From an uncultured Polaribacter sp. (GTDB lineage: Bacteria; Bacteroidota; Bacteroidia; Flavobacteriales; Flavobacteriaceae): 64,000 bases of DNA. The first letter of the stretch is position 1. Each line of letters opens with the position of its first letter. The notes beneath the pieces are model-generated. The model searched no databases, was not told the origin of the DNA, and was given only the letters and a program-made list of their open reading frames with translations. Positions 35,531 through 45,300 of this stretch are shown in pieces. The stretch covers positions 1-64,000 of the forward strand of contig CALKEB010000004.1 of assembly GCA_938084845.1 (NCBI GenBank). The letters are read 5' to 3'. Made by a program: the position numbers and the translations under genes.

Positions 35531-36643
35531 ATGAGTAAAAGAGCAAAAATTATTTTAACTATTATTGGACTATTATTTGTAGTAGCCTTAATTTGGTTTG
35601 GAAAGAAAAACAAAAAGAGTATTGTTGAGTATGAAACAACGACTCCTTTTAAAACAACAATTGTTAAAAAGACCGTTGCTACAGGTAAAGTAACTCCTTT
35701 AGAAGAGATTGAAATTAAACCACAAATAACAGGTATTATTGATAAAATAATGTTGTTAGAAGGTTCTGAAGTTAAAAAAGGAGATTTAATAGCAACAGTT
35801 AGAGTAGTTCCTAATGAGCAATCGCTAATTAGTGCAAAAGGTAGAGTGAATAATATTCAGATTCGTTTAGAAAATGCAAAAATTCAGTACAAAAGAAGTA
35901 AAAATCTTTACGATAAAGGTGTTGTTTCTAAACAAGAATTCGAAAATGTAGAGCTAACCTATAATCAAGCTAAGCAAGATTTAAAAAATGCTCAGAATGA
36001 TTATTTAATCATTAAAAGAGGTTCTGCAGGAATTGGAGGTTCTGCAAATACAAATATTATGGCTCAAATTTCTGGAACAATTCTAGAAATTCCTGTAAAA
36101 GAAGGAGACCAAGTCATACAATCTAACAACTTTAATGCAGGTACTACCATCGCTTCAATCGCAGACATGAGTAAAATGATTTTTGAAGGGAAAGTAGATG
36201 AATCTGAGGTTGGGAAACTTAAAAAAGGATCCAATATAGAGGTGTCTATTGGTGCTATTGAAAATGCAAAATTTCCAGCAAAATTAAATTTTATAGCTCC
36301 AAAAGGTACAGAAGAAGCAGGTGCTGTTCAGTTTAAAATTAAAGCAGACGTAACTTTAGATGATAATTATTTTATTAGAGCAGGATACAGCGCAAATGCA
36401 GATATTATTTTAGAAAAAAAGGATAGTGTATTAGCCATTAAAGAGGCATTGTTAAAGTTCGATAAAAAAACTGAAGAACCTTATGTAGAGGTAAAGATTG
36501 GAGAAGGTACTTTTGAAAAGAAAATAGTAAAATTAGGAATCTCTGATGGTGTTAATGTAGAAGTCTTAGAGGGTGTTTCTAAAGACGACGAAATTAAAAT
36601 TTGGAATAAAACTTCTGGAATGAAAGAGGTTGAAAAGAAATAA
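35531..36643 (+). CDS. Periplasmic adaptor (MacA/HlyD family) of ABC efflux system
   Basis: A 370-residue membrane-fusion protein: one N-terminal anchor helix (IILTIIGLLFVVALIWFG), a lipoyl domain (VTPLEEIEIKPQITGIIDKI), an alpha-helical hairpin (about 100-160), the second lipoyl half and beta-barrel domains. It follows the permease by 16 bases. An outer-membrane TolC partner is not in the operon. A terminator follows. Confidence 0.92.
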   Translation: MSKRAKIILTIIGLLFVVALIWFGKKNKKSIVEYETTTPFKTTIVKKTVATGKVTPLEEIEIKPQITGIIDKIMLLEGSEVKKGDLIATVRVVPNEQSLISAKGRVNNIQIRLENAKIQYKRSKNLYDKGVVSKQEFENVELTYNQAKQDLKNAQNDYLIIKRGSAGIGGSANTNIMAQISGTILEIPVKEGDQVIQSNNFNAGTTIASIADMSKMIFEGKVDESEVGKLKKGSNIEVSIGAIENAKFPAKLNFIAPKGTEEAGAVQFKIKADVTLDDNYFIRAGYSANADIILEKKDSVLAIKEALLKFDKKTEEPYVEVKIGEGTFEKKIVKLGISDGVNVEVLEGVSKDDEIKIWNKTSGMKEVEKK

Positions 36644-36662
36644 TGATTAAGAAGTTTTTTTT

Positions 36663-36696
36663 AAAAGGGGAATTCATTTTTGGATTCCCTTTTTTT
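36663..36696 (+). terminator. Terminator of the MacB-like operon
   Basis: AAAAGGGGAATTC (36663-36675) pairs with GGATTCCCTTTTT with two G-U pairs and a 6-base loop, followed by T's. It reaches the stop codon of the convergent DUF1853 gene. Confidence 0.8.
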
Positions 36697-37510
36697 ATGA
36701 CCACCAAATTAAAAAACATTTATCAATAGTTCCTTTAGGTGATTTTATCCATAATAATGGAGCAAAATTCTTTTTTAAATCTTCATTTGTTCTGTTTAAA
36801 ATTTGAGAGTAAGAAACCCAACTTACTTTTTCATAAGGTTGTAGTAACCAATCCTTTTTTGAAGGAACATAAAATTTAGAGGTTTCAAAATTCATTAATT
36901 CTTTCTTCGTTACATAAAAGCCAACAATACAATCCTCATTAATAGTCTCAAGATTTATTTTTTTGAATGAAAAGGGTATAAATAGCTGTGCTTTAAAACA
37001 CAAGAGCTGCTTAATATTAGAATAGTGTATACCAATACTATCTAAATATGCTAAACCTTCTTTTGAGTAAAGTAATGGTAATTGTTTGTTTTTAAGTTTA
37101 TTTAACTTTTCTACTAATGTATCTTTTCTATTCGGACCGATAAAGCGTTCAATTTCATTTTTACCTAATGTTTCATCATACAAATAAAATTTATATACAA
37201 TCTCTAAATGAAATGGTTTATTATCTTTTTCAAAGAGGCAGTCTAACTCACCAATAGTAACTTTATGGCGTTTAATTTGTATATTTTCTGCTATACATTT
37301 TGTCGCTTTAGTTGTATTTAATTGAAAAAAAACAAAGTGCTCTATATATTTCCCTAAGCGTTGATGTTCATCTATAGTTGCATTAAATTGTTTTGATTCT
37401 GCAGGGATATCTAGTTGTAATAATTCTAGAATACCATTGCCTTTCCATAGTGATGGTGTGTTAAGAAACCCATCGTATCTTTTTTGTATTATTTTTGTTT
37501 TAAAATCCAT
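36695..37510 (-). CDS. DUF1853 family protein, nuclease-like
   Basis: A 271-residue protein matching DUF1853. The segment TIGELDCLFE... FHLEIVYKFYLY contains Asp then a Glu-x3-Lys, similar in arrangement to a PD-(D/E)XK nuclease core, followed by IGPNRKDTLVEKL. The family's function is unknown, and the nuclease reading is my inference from these residues. It is monocistronic, divergent from the DUF2461 gene. Confidence 0.78.
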   Translation of the reverse strand: MDFKTKIIQKRYDGFLNTPSLWKGNGILELLQLDIPAESKQFNATIDEHQRLGKYIEHFVFFQLNTTKATKCIAENIQIKRHKVTIGELDCLFEKDNKPFHLEIVYKFYLYDETLGKNEIERFIGPNRKDTLVEKLNKLKNKQLPLLYSKEGLAYLDSIGIHYSNIKQLLCFKAQLFIPFSFKKINLETINEDCIVGFYVTKKELMNFETSKFYVPSKKDWLLQPYEKVSWVSYSQILNRTNEDLKKNFAPLLWIKSPKGTIDKCFLIWWS

Positions 37511-37567
37511 ATCAATATCGAAATTACAATTTCTATTTTGTAAATTGAAACTTTAAATTTAAGGATT

Positions 37568-38242
37568 ATGAAATTAGATACAGCAACCCTTCAGTTTCTA
37601 GAAAACCTCAATAAAAATAACAATAGAGATTGGTTTTTAGACCATAAACCTACTTATGAGAAAGCTAGAAATAATGTCAAATCTTTTTTTCAAGAGGTAC
37701 ACTCAAAACTTGAAGAACATGATGAGATAGAAAAATCTAAAATGATGCGTATCTATAGAGATGTTCGTTTCTCTCATGACAAAACTCCTTATAAAGCACA
37801 TTTTTCAAATTCTTATACACGGTTAGGAACTTCTTTACGAGGAGGTTATTTTCTTCAAATTAGACCAGGAGGTTCTTTTTTAGCTGGGGGATTTTGGGAA
37901 CCTAATAAAGAGGATTTATTTAGAATACGAAAAGAAATTGAACAAGATGCATCAGAAATAAGAGCCATTTTAAAAGATATTGATTTTCAAAAACATTTTG
38001 GAGCCTCTTTTCATAGCTTAAGTGAATTAAAAACAGCGCCAAGAGGTTTTGATAAAAATCATAAAGATGTAGATCTTCTAAGAAAAAAAGGATTCATTGC
38101 CATGAAGAAATTTACAGATAAGCAAGTGTTAGATAAAAACTTTGCAGCACAGGTAAATGGGAGCTTTATTGCGCTAAGACCATTTTTTAATTTGTTTAGT
38201 GATATCCTTACCACCAATTTAAATGGAGAAAGTATTTTATAA
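37568..38242 (+). CDS. DUF2461 domain-containing protein
   Basis: A 224-residue protein of the DUF2461 (TIGR02453) family, with the conserved opening FLENLNKNNNRDWFLDHKPTYEKAR, the RIYRDVRFSHDKTPYKAHF motif and the GGYFLQIRPGGSFLAGGFW segment. It is soluble with no signal peptide. The function of the family is unknown. Convergent with the MATE gene, 19 bases apart. Confidence 0.9.
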   Translation: MKLDTATLQFLENLNKNNNRDWFLDHKPTYEKARNNVKSFFQEVHSKLEEHDEIEKSKMMRIYRDVRFSHDKTPYKAHFSNSYTRLGTSLRGGYFLQIRPGGSFLAGGFWEPNKEDLFRIRKEIEQDASEIRAILKDIDFQKHFGASFHSLSELKTAPRGFDKNHKDVDLLRKKGFIAMKKFTDKQVLDKNFAAQVNGSFIALRPFFNLFSDILTTNLNGESIL

Positions 38243-38261
38243 TAAATGAAGTAATTTCCAC

Positions 38262-39608
38262 CTATTTGTCTGCTGTTAGATTCTTAGATACTTCATTTTT
38301 TAATACAATTACTGTAACTACTGTAGACAATACATCTGCAATAGGAAAAGACCACCAAACTCCAGCAACACCATAATATTTTGGTAAAAAGTAGGCTAGA
38401 GGTATTAAAAATATACCTTGTTTTAATAGGGTTAATATAAGTGCTGGAACAGCTTTTCCTGCTGCTTGAAAATATGCAGAGCCTATTAATTGCATCGTTA
38501 CAATTGGCGTAACCAAAAATACAATGAGCATTGCATTTGGAGTTTCGCTTAATAGAATTGTATCATCTGTAAAAATGGAGATGATTTGTTCTTTAAAAAC
38601 TACAATCCCAATAAAGATAATAGTCCCTAAAATAGACCCAAAGTAAATTGATTTTTTGATGGTTTCTTTCACTCTTTGATTTTTATTCGCACCGATATTA
38701 AATCCGGCTACTGGTAAAAAACCTTGCGAAACTCCAAGCACTGGAGATAAAGCAAACATCATCACTCGATTTATAATTCCATAGATTGAAATAGAAATTT
38801 CCCCTCCATACGTAAATAAAGAGTAATTTAAAACAATCATTAAAATACTTATAGCACCTTGTCTTACTACAGTTACACCACCTAGTGCTACAATTTCTTT
38901 TACAATATTTACATTCAGTTTAAAATTCTTGATTAAAATTTTTAGTTCACTTTTTTTAGAAAGAAAAAAATACAAGATATAAAGTCCACAACTCGCAAAA
39001 GAAATTGAAGTAGCTAATCCTGCTCCAGTCATTCCCCAATCAAAATATTTGATAAAGATGATATCTAACACAATATTTAATATTGCAGGTATCATCATAG
39101 CATACATGGCAAATTTAGGTTTACCTTCTGAACGTATAACAGGGTTACCCATCATTGCAAAAGCCAAAAAAGGAACTCCATAAATAACAACTGCAAAATA
39201 ATCTGATGCGATAGGTAAAATAGCACCCTTTGCACCAAATAAATTTAGAATTGGAACGCTAAAAAAATTACCCAATACAACAAAAATAATCGCTAATATT
39301 AAGGTAAGACAAATTTGATTTCCAAAGGTTAAAAAAGCTTTTTCTGAATTTTCTGCACCCAATGCTCTAGATATAATAGAAGCACCACCAATACCTATCC
39401 CCATTCCAATTGAAGATATTAAAAAAGCAATTGGTAAAACCACAGTGATTGCTGCAATTGCCAAAACGCCAATCCATTGCCCAACAAAAATAGTATCAAC
39501 AATCATATTCAAAGACATGACTAGTATACCTATAGTAGCAGGTACAGCTTGCTTTATCAATAATTTACCAATATTCTTTTCGCCTAATTCGTTTGCTAGT
39601 TTTGCCAT
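38262..39608 (-). CDS. MATE family efflux transporter
   Basis: A 448-residue, 12-helix MATE transporter (MVIN-like fold), with LIKQAVPATIGILVMSLNMIVDTIFVGQWIG at the start and the internal duplication visible in MGIGIGGASIISRALGAEN against VSQGFLPVAGFNIGANK. It probably exchanges Na+ or H+ for cationic drugs. It diverges from the thioesterase gene. The long plus-strand frame that crosses its 5' end is a shadow. Confidence 0.92.
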   Translation of the reverse strand: MAKLANELGEKNIGKLLIKQAVPATIGILVMSLNMIVDTIFVGQWIGVLAIAAITVVLPIAFLISSIGMGIGIGGASIISRALGAENSEKAFLTFGNQICLTLILAIIFVVLGNFFSVPILNLFGAKGAILPIASDYFAVVIYGVPFLAFAMMGNPVIRSEGKPKFAMYAMMIPAILNIVLDIIFIKYFDWGMTGAGLATSISFASCGLYILYFFLSKKSELKILIKNFKLNVNIVKEIVALGGVTVVRQGAISILMIVLNYSLFTYGGEISISIYGIINRVMMFALSPVLGVSQGFLPVAGFNIGANKNQRVKETIKKSIYFGSILGTIIFIGIVVFKEQIISIFTDDTILLSETPNAMLIVFLVTPIVTMQLIGSAYFQAAGKAVPALILTLLKQGIFLIPLAYFLPKYYGVAGVWWSFPIADVLSTVVTVIVLKNEVSKNLTADK

Positions 39609-39711
39609 ATCTAATGCAAATATCCTACTATTTGTTTGTTATTTTTGTAAAGTAGTATCAATAAAAGCTATACTTATTTTAAATTATATAATTTTAACTA
39701 AAATAGAGGTT

Positions 39712-40107
39712 ATGAAAAATATTTTTGAGGTGGAATTTAAAGTCGAATTAAAAGATATTGATAATTTAAATCATGTAAATAACGCGGTTTATGTGAAATG
39801 GATGGATGAAGTTGCTTTTAAACATTGGGCTTATTTAACAAGAGACAAACCTATTGTAAATACTATTTGGGTAGTGAATAGACACGAAATTGATTACAAG
39901 AGCGAAGCTTTTCTAGGCGACAAAATTACGGCTAAAACGTATGTTGGTGACACAAAAGGGGTAACCTCTGAACGAAATATAGAATTTTATAAAGACAATA
40001 CTCTTTTAGTGAAATCAAAAACTATTTGGGTTTTATTAGATGCAAAAAGTTACAAACCAGTAAGAATAAGAGAAAACATTTTAAATCTATTGCAACCTTT
40101 TAAATAA
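39712..40107 (+). CDS. Hotdog-fold acyl-CoA thioesterase (4HBT family)
   Basis: A 131-residue hotdog protein from ATG 39712. The catalytic-loop motif DIDNLNHVNNAVYVKWMDEVA contains the family Asp and the HVNNAVY signature of YbgC/4HBT thioesterases. A longer frame opens at 39445, but its first 89 codons are antisense to the MATE gene and code for no recognisable sequence. Acyl-CoA or acyl-ACP hydrolysis is likely, the chain length unknown. Confidence 0.88.
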   Translation: MKNIFEVEFKVELKDIDNLNHVNNAVYVKWMDEVAFKHWAYLTRDKPIVNTIWVVNRHEIDYKSEAFLGDKITAKTYVGDTKGVTSERNIEFYKDNTLLVKSKTIWVLLDAKSYKPVRIRENILNLLQPFK

Positions 40108-40118
40108 AAGTATCTTTG
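40090..40118 (+). promoter_or_regulatory. Promoter of the helicase-TRIC-MaoC unit, TTG-N18-TATCTTTG
   Basis: TTG at 40090-40092 and TATCTTTG at 40111-40118, 18 bases apart, fit the Bacteroidota consensus. The leader to ATG 40136 would be about 10 bases. Confidence 0.6.
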
Positions 40119-40135
40119 CACAAAATTTAGAAAGC

Positions 40136-41257
40136 ATGTCAACATTTGCAGCATTAGGAATTAGAAAAGATTATATAAAATCGATAAAAGAAATTGGGAT
40201 TACAAAACCTACAGATATTCAAGAAAAAGCAATACCTGTATTACTAAAATCACCTACAGATTTTATTGGTTTAGCACAAACAGGTACTGGTAAAACTGCT
40301 GCTTTTGGTTTGCCAGTATTGCATCATATAGATGCTAATTCAGATCATATTCAGGCTTTAATTCTTTCTCCCACCAGAGAGTTGGTGCAGCAAATCAAAA
40401 AACAATTGTTTAAGTTTACGAAATATGTAGATGATCGTATTTTTTTAGAAGCCGTTTTTGGTGGAGAAAAAATTGACAGGCAAATGAACAATTTAAAAAG
40501 AACCACACATATTGTAATTGCAACACCTGGTCGTTTAATAGATTTAATAGAAAGAGGTGCAGTAGATATTAGCCATGTAAAAACAGTAATTTTAGATGAG
40601 GCAGATGAGATGTTGAGTATGGGGTTTAAACAAGATTTAAACCGAATTTTAAAGTTCACAACTAAAACAGATAGAAAAACATGGTTGTTTTCGGCTACGA
40701 TGCCAGAAGAAATTAAGCGTATTGTAAAAACTTATATGGATGCGAATGCACCTAGAATTGAGATTAATAAAAATACATTGGTTAACGCCAATATTCGTCA
40801 TCAATTTGCAAAAACAACCTTAAAAGAGAAGGTAGCAGATATTGTTACATTTCTTGAGAAAAGACAAGCACAGAGAGGTATTATTTTTTGTAGAACAAAA
40901 GCAGGTGCTCAAAACTTAGCAAAACAATTGATAGATGAAGGTTTTTCTGCTGCTGCTTTAGAAGGAGATATGCAACAGAAAGAGCGCGATAAAGTAATGC
41001 GTGCCTTTAAAAACGAAAATCTACAGTATTTAATTTCTACAGATGTTTCTGCACGTGGAATTGATGTTAAAGAATTAGAATTTGTAATTCATCATCAACT
41101 ACCAGAACTATTAGAATATTATACCCATAGAAGTGGAAGAACAGCAAGAGCAGGTAAAACGGGTACTTCTTTAGCTTTTATTTTACCATCAGAATTAGAA
41201 AAGATTCATCAACTTCAAAAGGAGTTGAGTATTAAATTTACCGAAGTAACCGTATAA
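40136..41257 (+). CDS. DEAD-box RNA helicase
   Basis: A short RNA helicase (373 residues) consisting of little beyond the two RecA domains. Motifs are the Q motif (GITKPTDIQEKAIP), AQTGTGKT (I), PTRELV (Ia), TPGR (Ib), DEAD (II), SAT (III), and HRSGRTARAGKTG (VI). It lacks the basic C-terminal extension seen in CsdA or RhlE. It is followed without a gap by the TRIC-like gene, so the two are cotranscribed. Confidence 0.95.
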   Translation: MSTFAALGIRKDYIKSIKEIGITKPTDIQEKAIPVLLKSPTDFIGLAQTGTGKTAAFGLPVLHHIDANSDHIQALILSPTRELVQQIKKQLFKFTKYVDDRIFLEAVFGGEKIDRQMNNLKRTTHIVIATPGRLIDLIERGAVDISHVKTVILDEADEMLSMGFKQDLNRILKFTTKTDRKTWLFSATMPEEIKRIVKTYMDANAPRIEINKNTLVNANIRHQFAKTTLKEKVADIVTFLEKRQAQRGIIFCRTKAGAQNLAKQLIDEGFSAAALEGDMQQKERDKVMRAFKNENLQYLISTDVSARGIDVKELEFVIHHQLPELLEYYTHRSGRTARAGKTGTSLAFILPSELEKIHQLQKELSIKFTEVTV

Positions 41258-41884
41258 ATGAATTTAATTTATACTATTGATATTTTAGGAACCTTTGCTT
41301 TTGCTATTAGTGGTTCACTTGTAGCTTCTGATAAAAAATTCGATATATTTGGAGTACTAATTATAGCCTTTGTAACTGCTGTTGGTGGTGGAATGTTACG
41401 TGATATTTTAATTAATGCACATCCCATAAATTGGATAGGTGATTTAAATTATATATGGACAATTTTCTTAGCAGTTTTTCTAACGTTCTTATTCAAAAGT
41501 AAAATTGCATTTTTAAGTAAAACCTTATTTTTATTCGATACTATTGGGATAAGTGTATTTACTTTATTAGGCTTGCAAAAAGGTTTGTCTTTTGATTTAC
41601 ACCCTTTTATTTCTATAATTATGGGTATGGTTTCTGCTGTTTTTGGGGGTGTTCTTAGAGACGTATTAACCAATAAAATTCCTTTAATTTTTAAAAAAGA
41701 AATTTATGCATCTGCTTGTTTGGCTGGTGGTCTCTCTTATTTAATTTTAAATTTAGTAGCCATACCAAAAGAAAATAATTTTATTATTTCTGCTTCTGTA
41801 ATTATTATCATTCGTTTGATTTCTGTAAAGTATGAACTGGAATTGCCCAAAATTAATGACGATTTATTTTCTAAAAAACAATAA
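41258..41884 (+). CDS. TRIC/UPF0126-family cation channel protein
   Basis: A 208-residue, seven-helix membrane protein with the tandem UPF0126 repeats: GTFAFAISGSLVASDK and VTAVGGGMLRDILI in the first, and GTVxG-like FGGVLRDVLTNKIPLIF in the second. Bacterial TRIC homologues conduct K+. Its ATG directly follows the helicase stop codon with no gap, implying coupling. The MaoC gene follows after 2 bases. Confidence 0.9.
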   Translation: MNLIYTIDILGTFAFAISGSLVASDKKFDIFGVLIIAFVTAVGGGMLRDILINAHPINWIGDLNYIWTIFLAVFLTFLFKSKIAFLSKTLFLFDTIGISVFTLLGLQKGLSFDLHPFISIIMGMVSAVFGGVLRDVLTNKIPLIFKKEIYASACLAGGLSYLILNLVAIPKENNFIISASVIIIIRLISVKYELELPKINDDLFSKKQ

Positions 41885-41886
41885 GG

Positions 41887-42351
41887 ATGAGCGCAAAAGA
41901 ATTTAAAAATTTCCAAGAGTTCAAAACAATGCTTGGTAAAGAATTGCCAAAAGGGGAGTGGTATACCATAACGCAGGCAATGATTAATGATTTTGCAAAT
42001 GCTACGTTAGACAAACAATGGATACATATCGATGAAGAAAGAGCAAAAAAAGAATCGCCATTTAAAAGCACTGTAGCACATGGCTTTATGTCTGTAGCTA
42101 TGATTTCTAGAATGCTAGAGGAAGCATTTACCATTAAAAGTGTAAAAATGGGTTTAAATTATGGTTTAAACAAAGTTCGTTTTCCAAATCCTGTACCTGT
42201 AAATAGTGAGTTACGTATGTTAAGTTCTGTTAAAGAAATAGAGCCTTTGGCAAATAACGGAATTAAAGTAACTTTTAATTGCACTATCGAAATTAGAGGT
42301 CAAGAAAAACCTGCATGCGTAGCAGAATTCTTGGCTGCTTTATTTGAATAA
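41887..42351 (+). CDS. MaoC-family dehydratase
   Basis: A 154-residue hotdog-fold enoyl hydratase-like protein with the catalytic Asp/His pair in QAMINDFANATLDKQWIHIDEERA and FKSTVAHGF. Single-domain MaoC proteins of this type hydrate enoyl-CoA or act on (R)-specific intermediates. The substrate is unknown. It is the third gene of a tight unit that ends in a terminator. Confidence 0.88.
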   Translation: MSAKEFKNFQEFKTMLGKELPKGEWYTITQAMINDFANATLDKQWIHIDEERAKKESPFKSTVAHGFMSVAMISRMLEEAFTIKSVKMGLNYGLNKVRFPNPVPVNSELRMLSSVKEIEPLANNGIKVTFNCTIEIRGQEKPACVAEFLAALFE

Positions 42352-42355
42352 AGAT

Positions 42356-42390
42356 AAAAAAAACTCTCAACTTAGAAAGTGAGAGTTTTT
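42356..42390. terminator. Terminator after the MaoC gene
   Basis: AAACTCTCA (42361-42369) pairs with TGAGAGTTT (42380-42388), flanked by A and T runs. Likely shared with the convergent amidohydrolase gene. Confidence 0.82.
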
Positions 42391-42394
42391 AATT

Positions 42395-45300
42395 TTAATT
42401 TTGAATACCAGGTAAACCATTTGGCTTTTTCTGATGCCACCAAAAATCAGTAGCTTTCTTTTGTCTTGGATAAACTTCATCCAAATTATTGGCATTATAT
42501 AAACGCCCATTTTTCATCACTTGGTAAATAGTGTTGGTATTTTTAATATCATCTAAAGGATTTTTATCCAAAATAATAAAATCTGCCATTTTTCCAACTT
42601 CTAAAGAACCAAGATCACCATCTAAACCAATTGATTTAGCACCAAGAATGGTAGCCGCTTTTAACGCATTCATTTTACTTGTTCCAGAAGCGGTTGCCCA
42701 AAGCTCCCAATGAAAACCTAAGCCTTGCAATTGTCCATGACTTCCAACACCTGTCAGTCCACCAGCATTAATTAAATCCTCTACAAATTTTGCATGCTCC
42801 GTAAATATATGCTCCTCATCCATAAACCAACCAGGTCTTCTCCTAGCTTTACTTGCTAAATCTGTATAAGGCGTAAAGTATTGTAACTTTTTATCATGAT
42901 ACGGATTTTCTCTAGAGTAAAAATAGTTTTCAGCCCAAGGTCCTCCATAAGAAACTAAAAGAGTAGGGGTGTAAGCGATTTGAGATTCTGCCACAGATTG
43001 AATAATATCTTTATACAAAGGTGTTACTGGGTATGAATGTTCATGCCCTGGATAGCCATCTAATATTTCTGTGATATTTAATTTAAAATCTAGAGCTCCT
43101 TCTGTGGTTGGCATTAATTGTTGCTCTCTGGCAGCTTTAATTACCCATTGTCTATGTTGTCTATTTCCAACAATGTACATTTTAATAGTATTCGTGTTGT
43201 AATATTTACTGTACTTTTTCAAAGCTTCTTTGGTTTGATCATAGCTTTTTAAATTATATGCCCAATACCCTAAACCAGGCCCTGTAGAATAGGCTCTTGG
43301 CCCTAACATTTCACCAGTTTTTACCAAATCAAAATACGTAAGAACGTCTGTTGTACCTGTTTGCGGATCTCTAGAAGCTGTAACACCATAAGCTAAATTT
43401 GCTGCATAAGACCATATTTGCTTTTTATGAATGCCTGCATATGTTCTTAAATGAGAATGTGTATCTACAAAACCAGGTATAATTGTTTTACCTTTTGCAT
43501 CTATGATTTTAGCATTTCTTGGAAACTCTAATGAACCAGTTGCACCAATTGCTTTTATTCTATTATTAATTACTAGAATATCTCCATTTTCAATAACTTC
43601 ATTATTATTCATAGTTATTAAACGAGCTCCTTTAATCAAGGCCGTTCCCTTTGGAATATCTCTCTTAATAGGCACATTAATATCAATTTCTAAAGGTTGA
43701 TACTTTGTATCCTTTTTATTTTTTTTAGCAGCTTCTTTATCTTTTTTCTCTTCTTTTTTTCTTTCTTCGTCAGATATTTTAGCGAGTTCTTCTTTTCTTG
43801 CTTTCTTTTTATCTTTTAAATCTTGTTCAACTTGCTTTGCCTCTTTTAAATTGTAACTAAAAAATGCCTTACCTAAAGCCCAATGCACACTGTTTCCATC
43901 TTTAGACCATGAAGGAAATTCACCTCCAAAAGTGGTTAATTTCCATGAAGGAAATGATGCAGAAGAAGGATTAGATACAGAGATTGTAGGCGTTTGTCCA
44001 TATTTAGGAACTGTTACCACATACACATCATTTGTAATTAAAGCCATTGCTTTATCTCCTTCTGGAGCCATATAAACTTCTACAGGTCTAGAAGCATTGT
44101 TTCTTTCTTCATTTACATCATCATCTACATGTCCAAAATCAACATTGTCTTTATGAGAATTACCAAAAGTTACAATACCTCTAATGCTTACAATTTTCTT
44201 TTCATCTGTTCCATCCCAACGAATTGAGCTTAAACCAGATCCATTACTTAAATATATTCTATCGTCACTTTTTACAAAGTGAGGATTTCTTCTTCCATTA
44301 GTTTTAGTGATAAAATTTATAGCTCCACCATCACTTGAAATCCAAGCTAAATCTTCACTCCCAGAAAAAGCACCTCTAGTGTAGGCATTTTTAAAGTTTT
44401 GAGCACTTCCTTTCGTAAATACAATTCTATTGGTTTTTGCATCCCAAACAGGAGTGTTATATAATGCTGATGTGTTGGTTAATTTAATTGGGTTACCTCC
44501 TTTAGCATTTACTTTATATAAATGTCCTCCATTTTTTTCAGACCAAGTAGTGTAGACAATTTCTTTACCATTTGGAGACCAATTTGGTTGCATTTCATTT
44601 ACATCCATTTTAGTTAACCTTTTAGGCTTCCCATCAGGAAGTTGCATTACATATAATTTATTTAATGCATTAAATACAATATGTTTTCCATCAGGAGAAG
44701 TTTTTGGACTTCTGATTTGATTCGCAAACATTTGTGGATTGTCTGAAATAGGGTACTTAAATTCTAATTTTGGTCCTATAGCCAAATCTACATCTACCTC
44801 AAAAGGAATTTCTAATGCCTTTTCACCAGAAATCGGAATTCTATAAATTTTACCACCATAAGATGCCAATACCTCTTTGTTATTTGGTGTAAAGACCATT
44901 GCTGGTAAAACACCTAATGACGCCACAGATTCTTGCTCATCTCTTTGAACAGGATAAGCCAACCAGTTTTCATCACCAGAATTTAAATCTCTTAAAACCA
45001 AGCCAGTTTTTTCTTCATATCTAGAACCATATACCATGTATTTACCATCACTTGAAAGTGTAGGTGTAAATGCAGAACCATATCTCGAAGTTACTTTGGT
45101 AGATTTCCCTGTTTCTAAACTATATCTAGAAATTTGATATTGAGGCAGTTGTGCATTATAATTCCAGCCACCAGTTCTTGATGAATAATAGATATACTTA
45201 TTTTCTGAGCTAAAAACAGGCTCTACAGTTTTCAGGCTTGCAGGTGCTTTAATTAGTTGTGTACCACTTCCTGCATCTTTATGGTACAAATATAATTTTA

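Noticed and set aside
39445-39711. Longer reading frame in front of the thioesterase gene
   Set aside because: The first 89 codons are antisense to the MATE gene and encode no recognisable sequence. ATG 39712 starts the hotdog domain.
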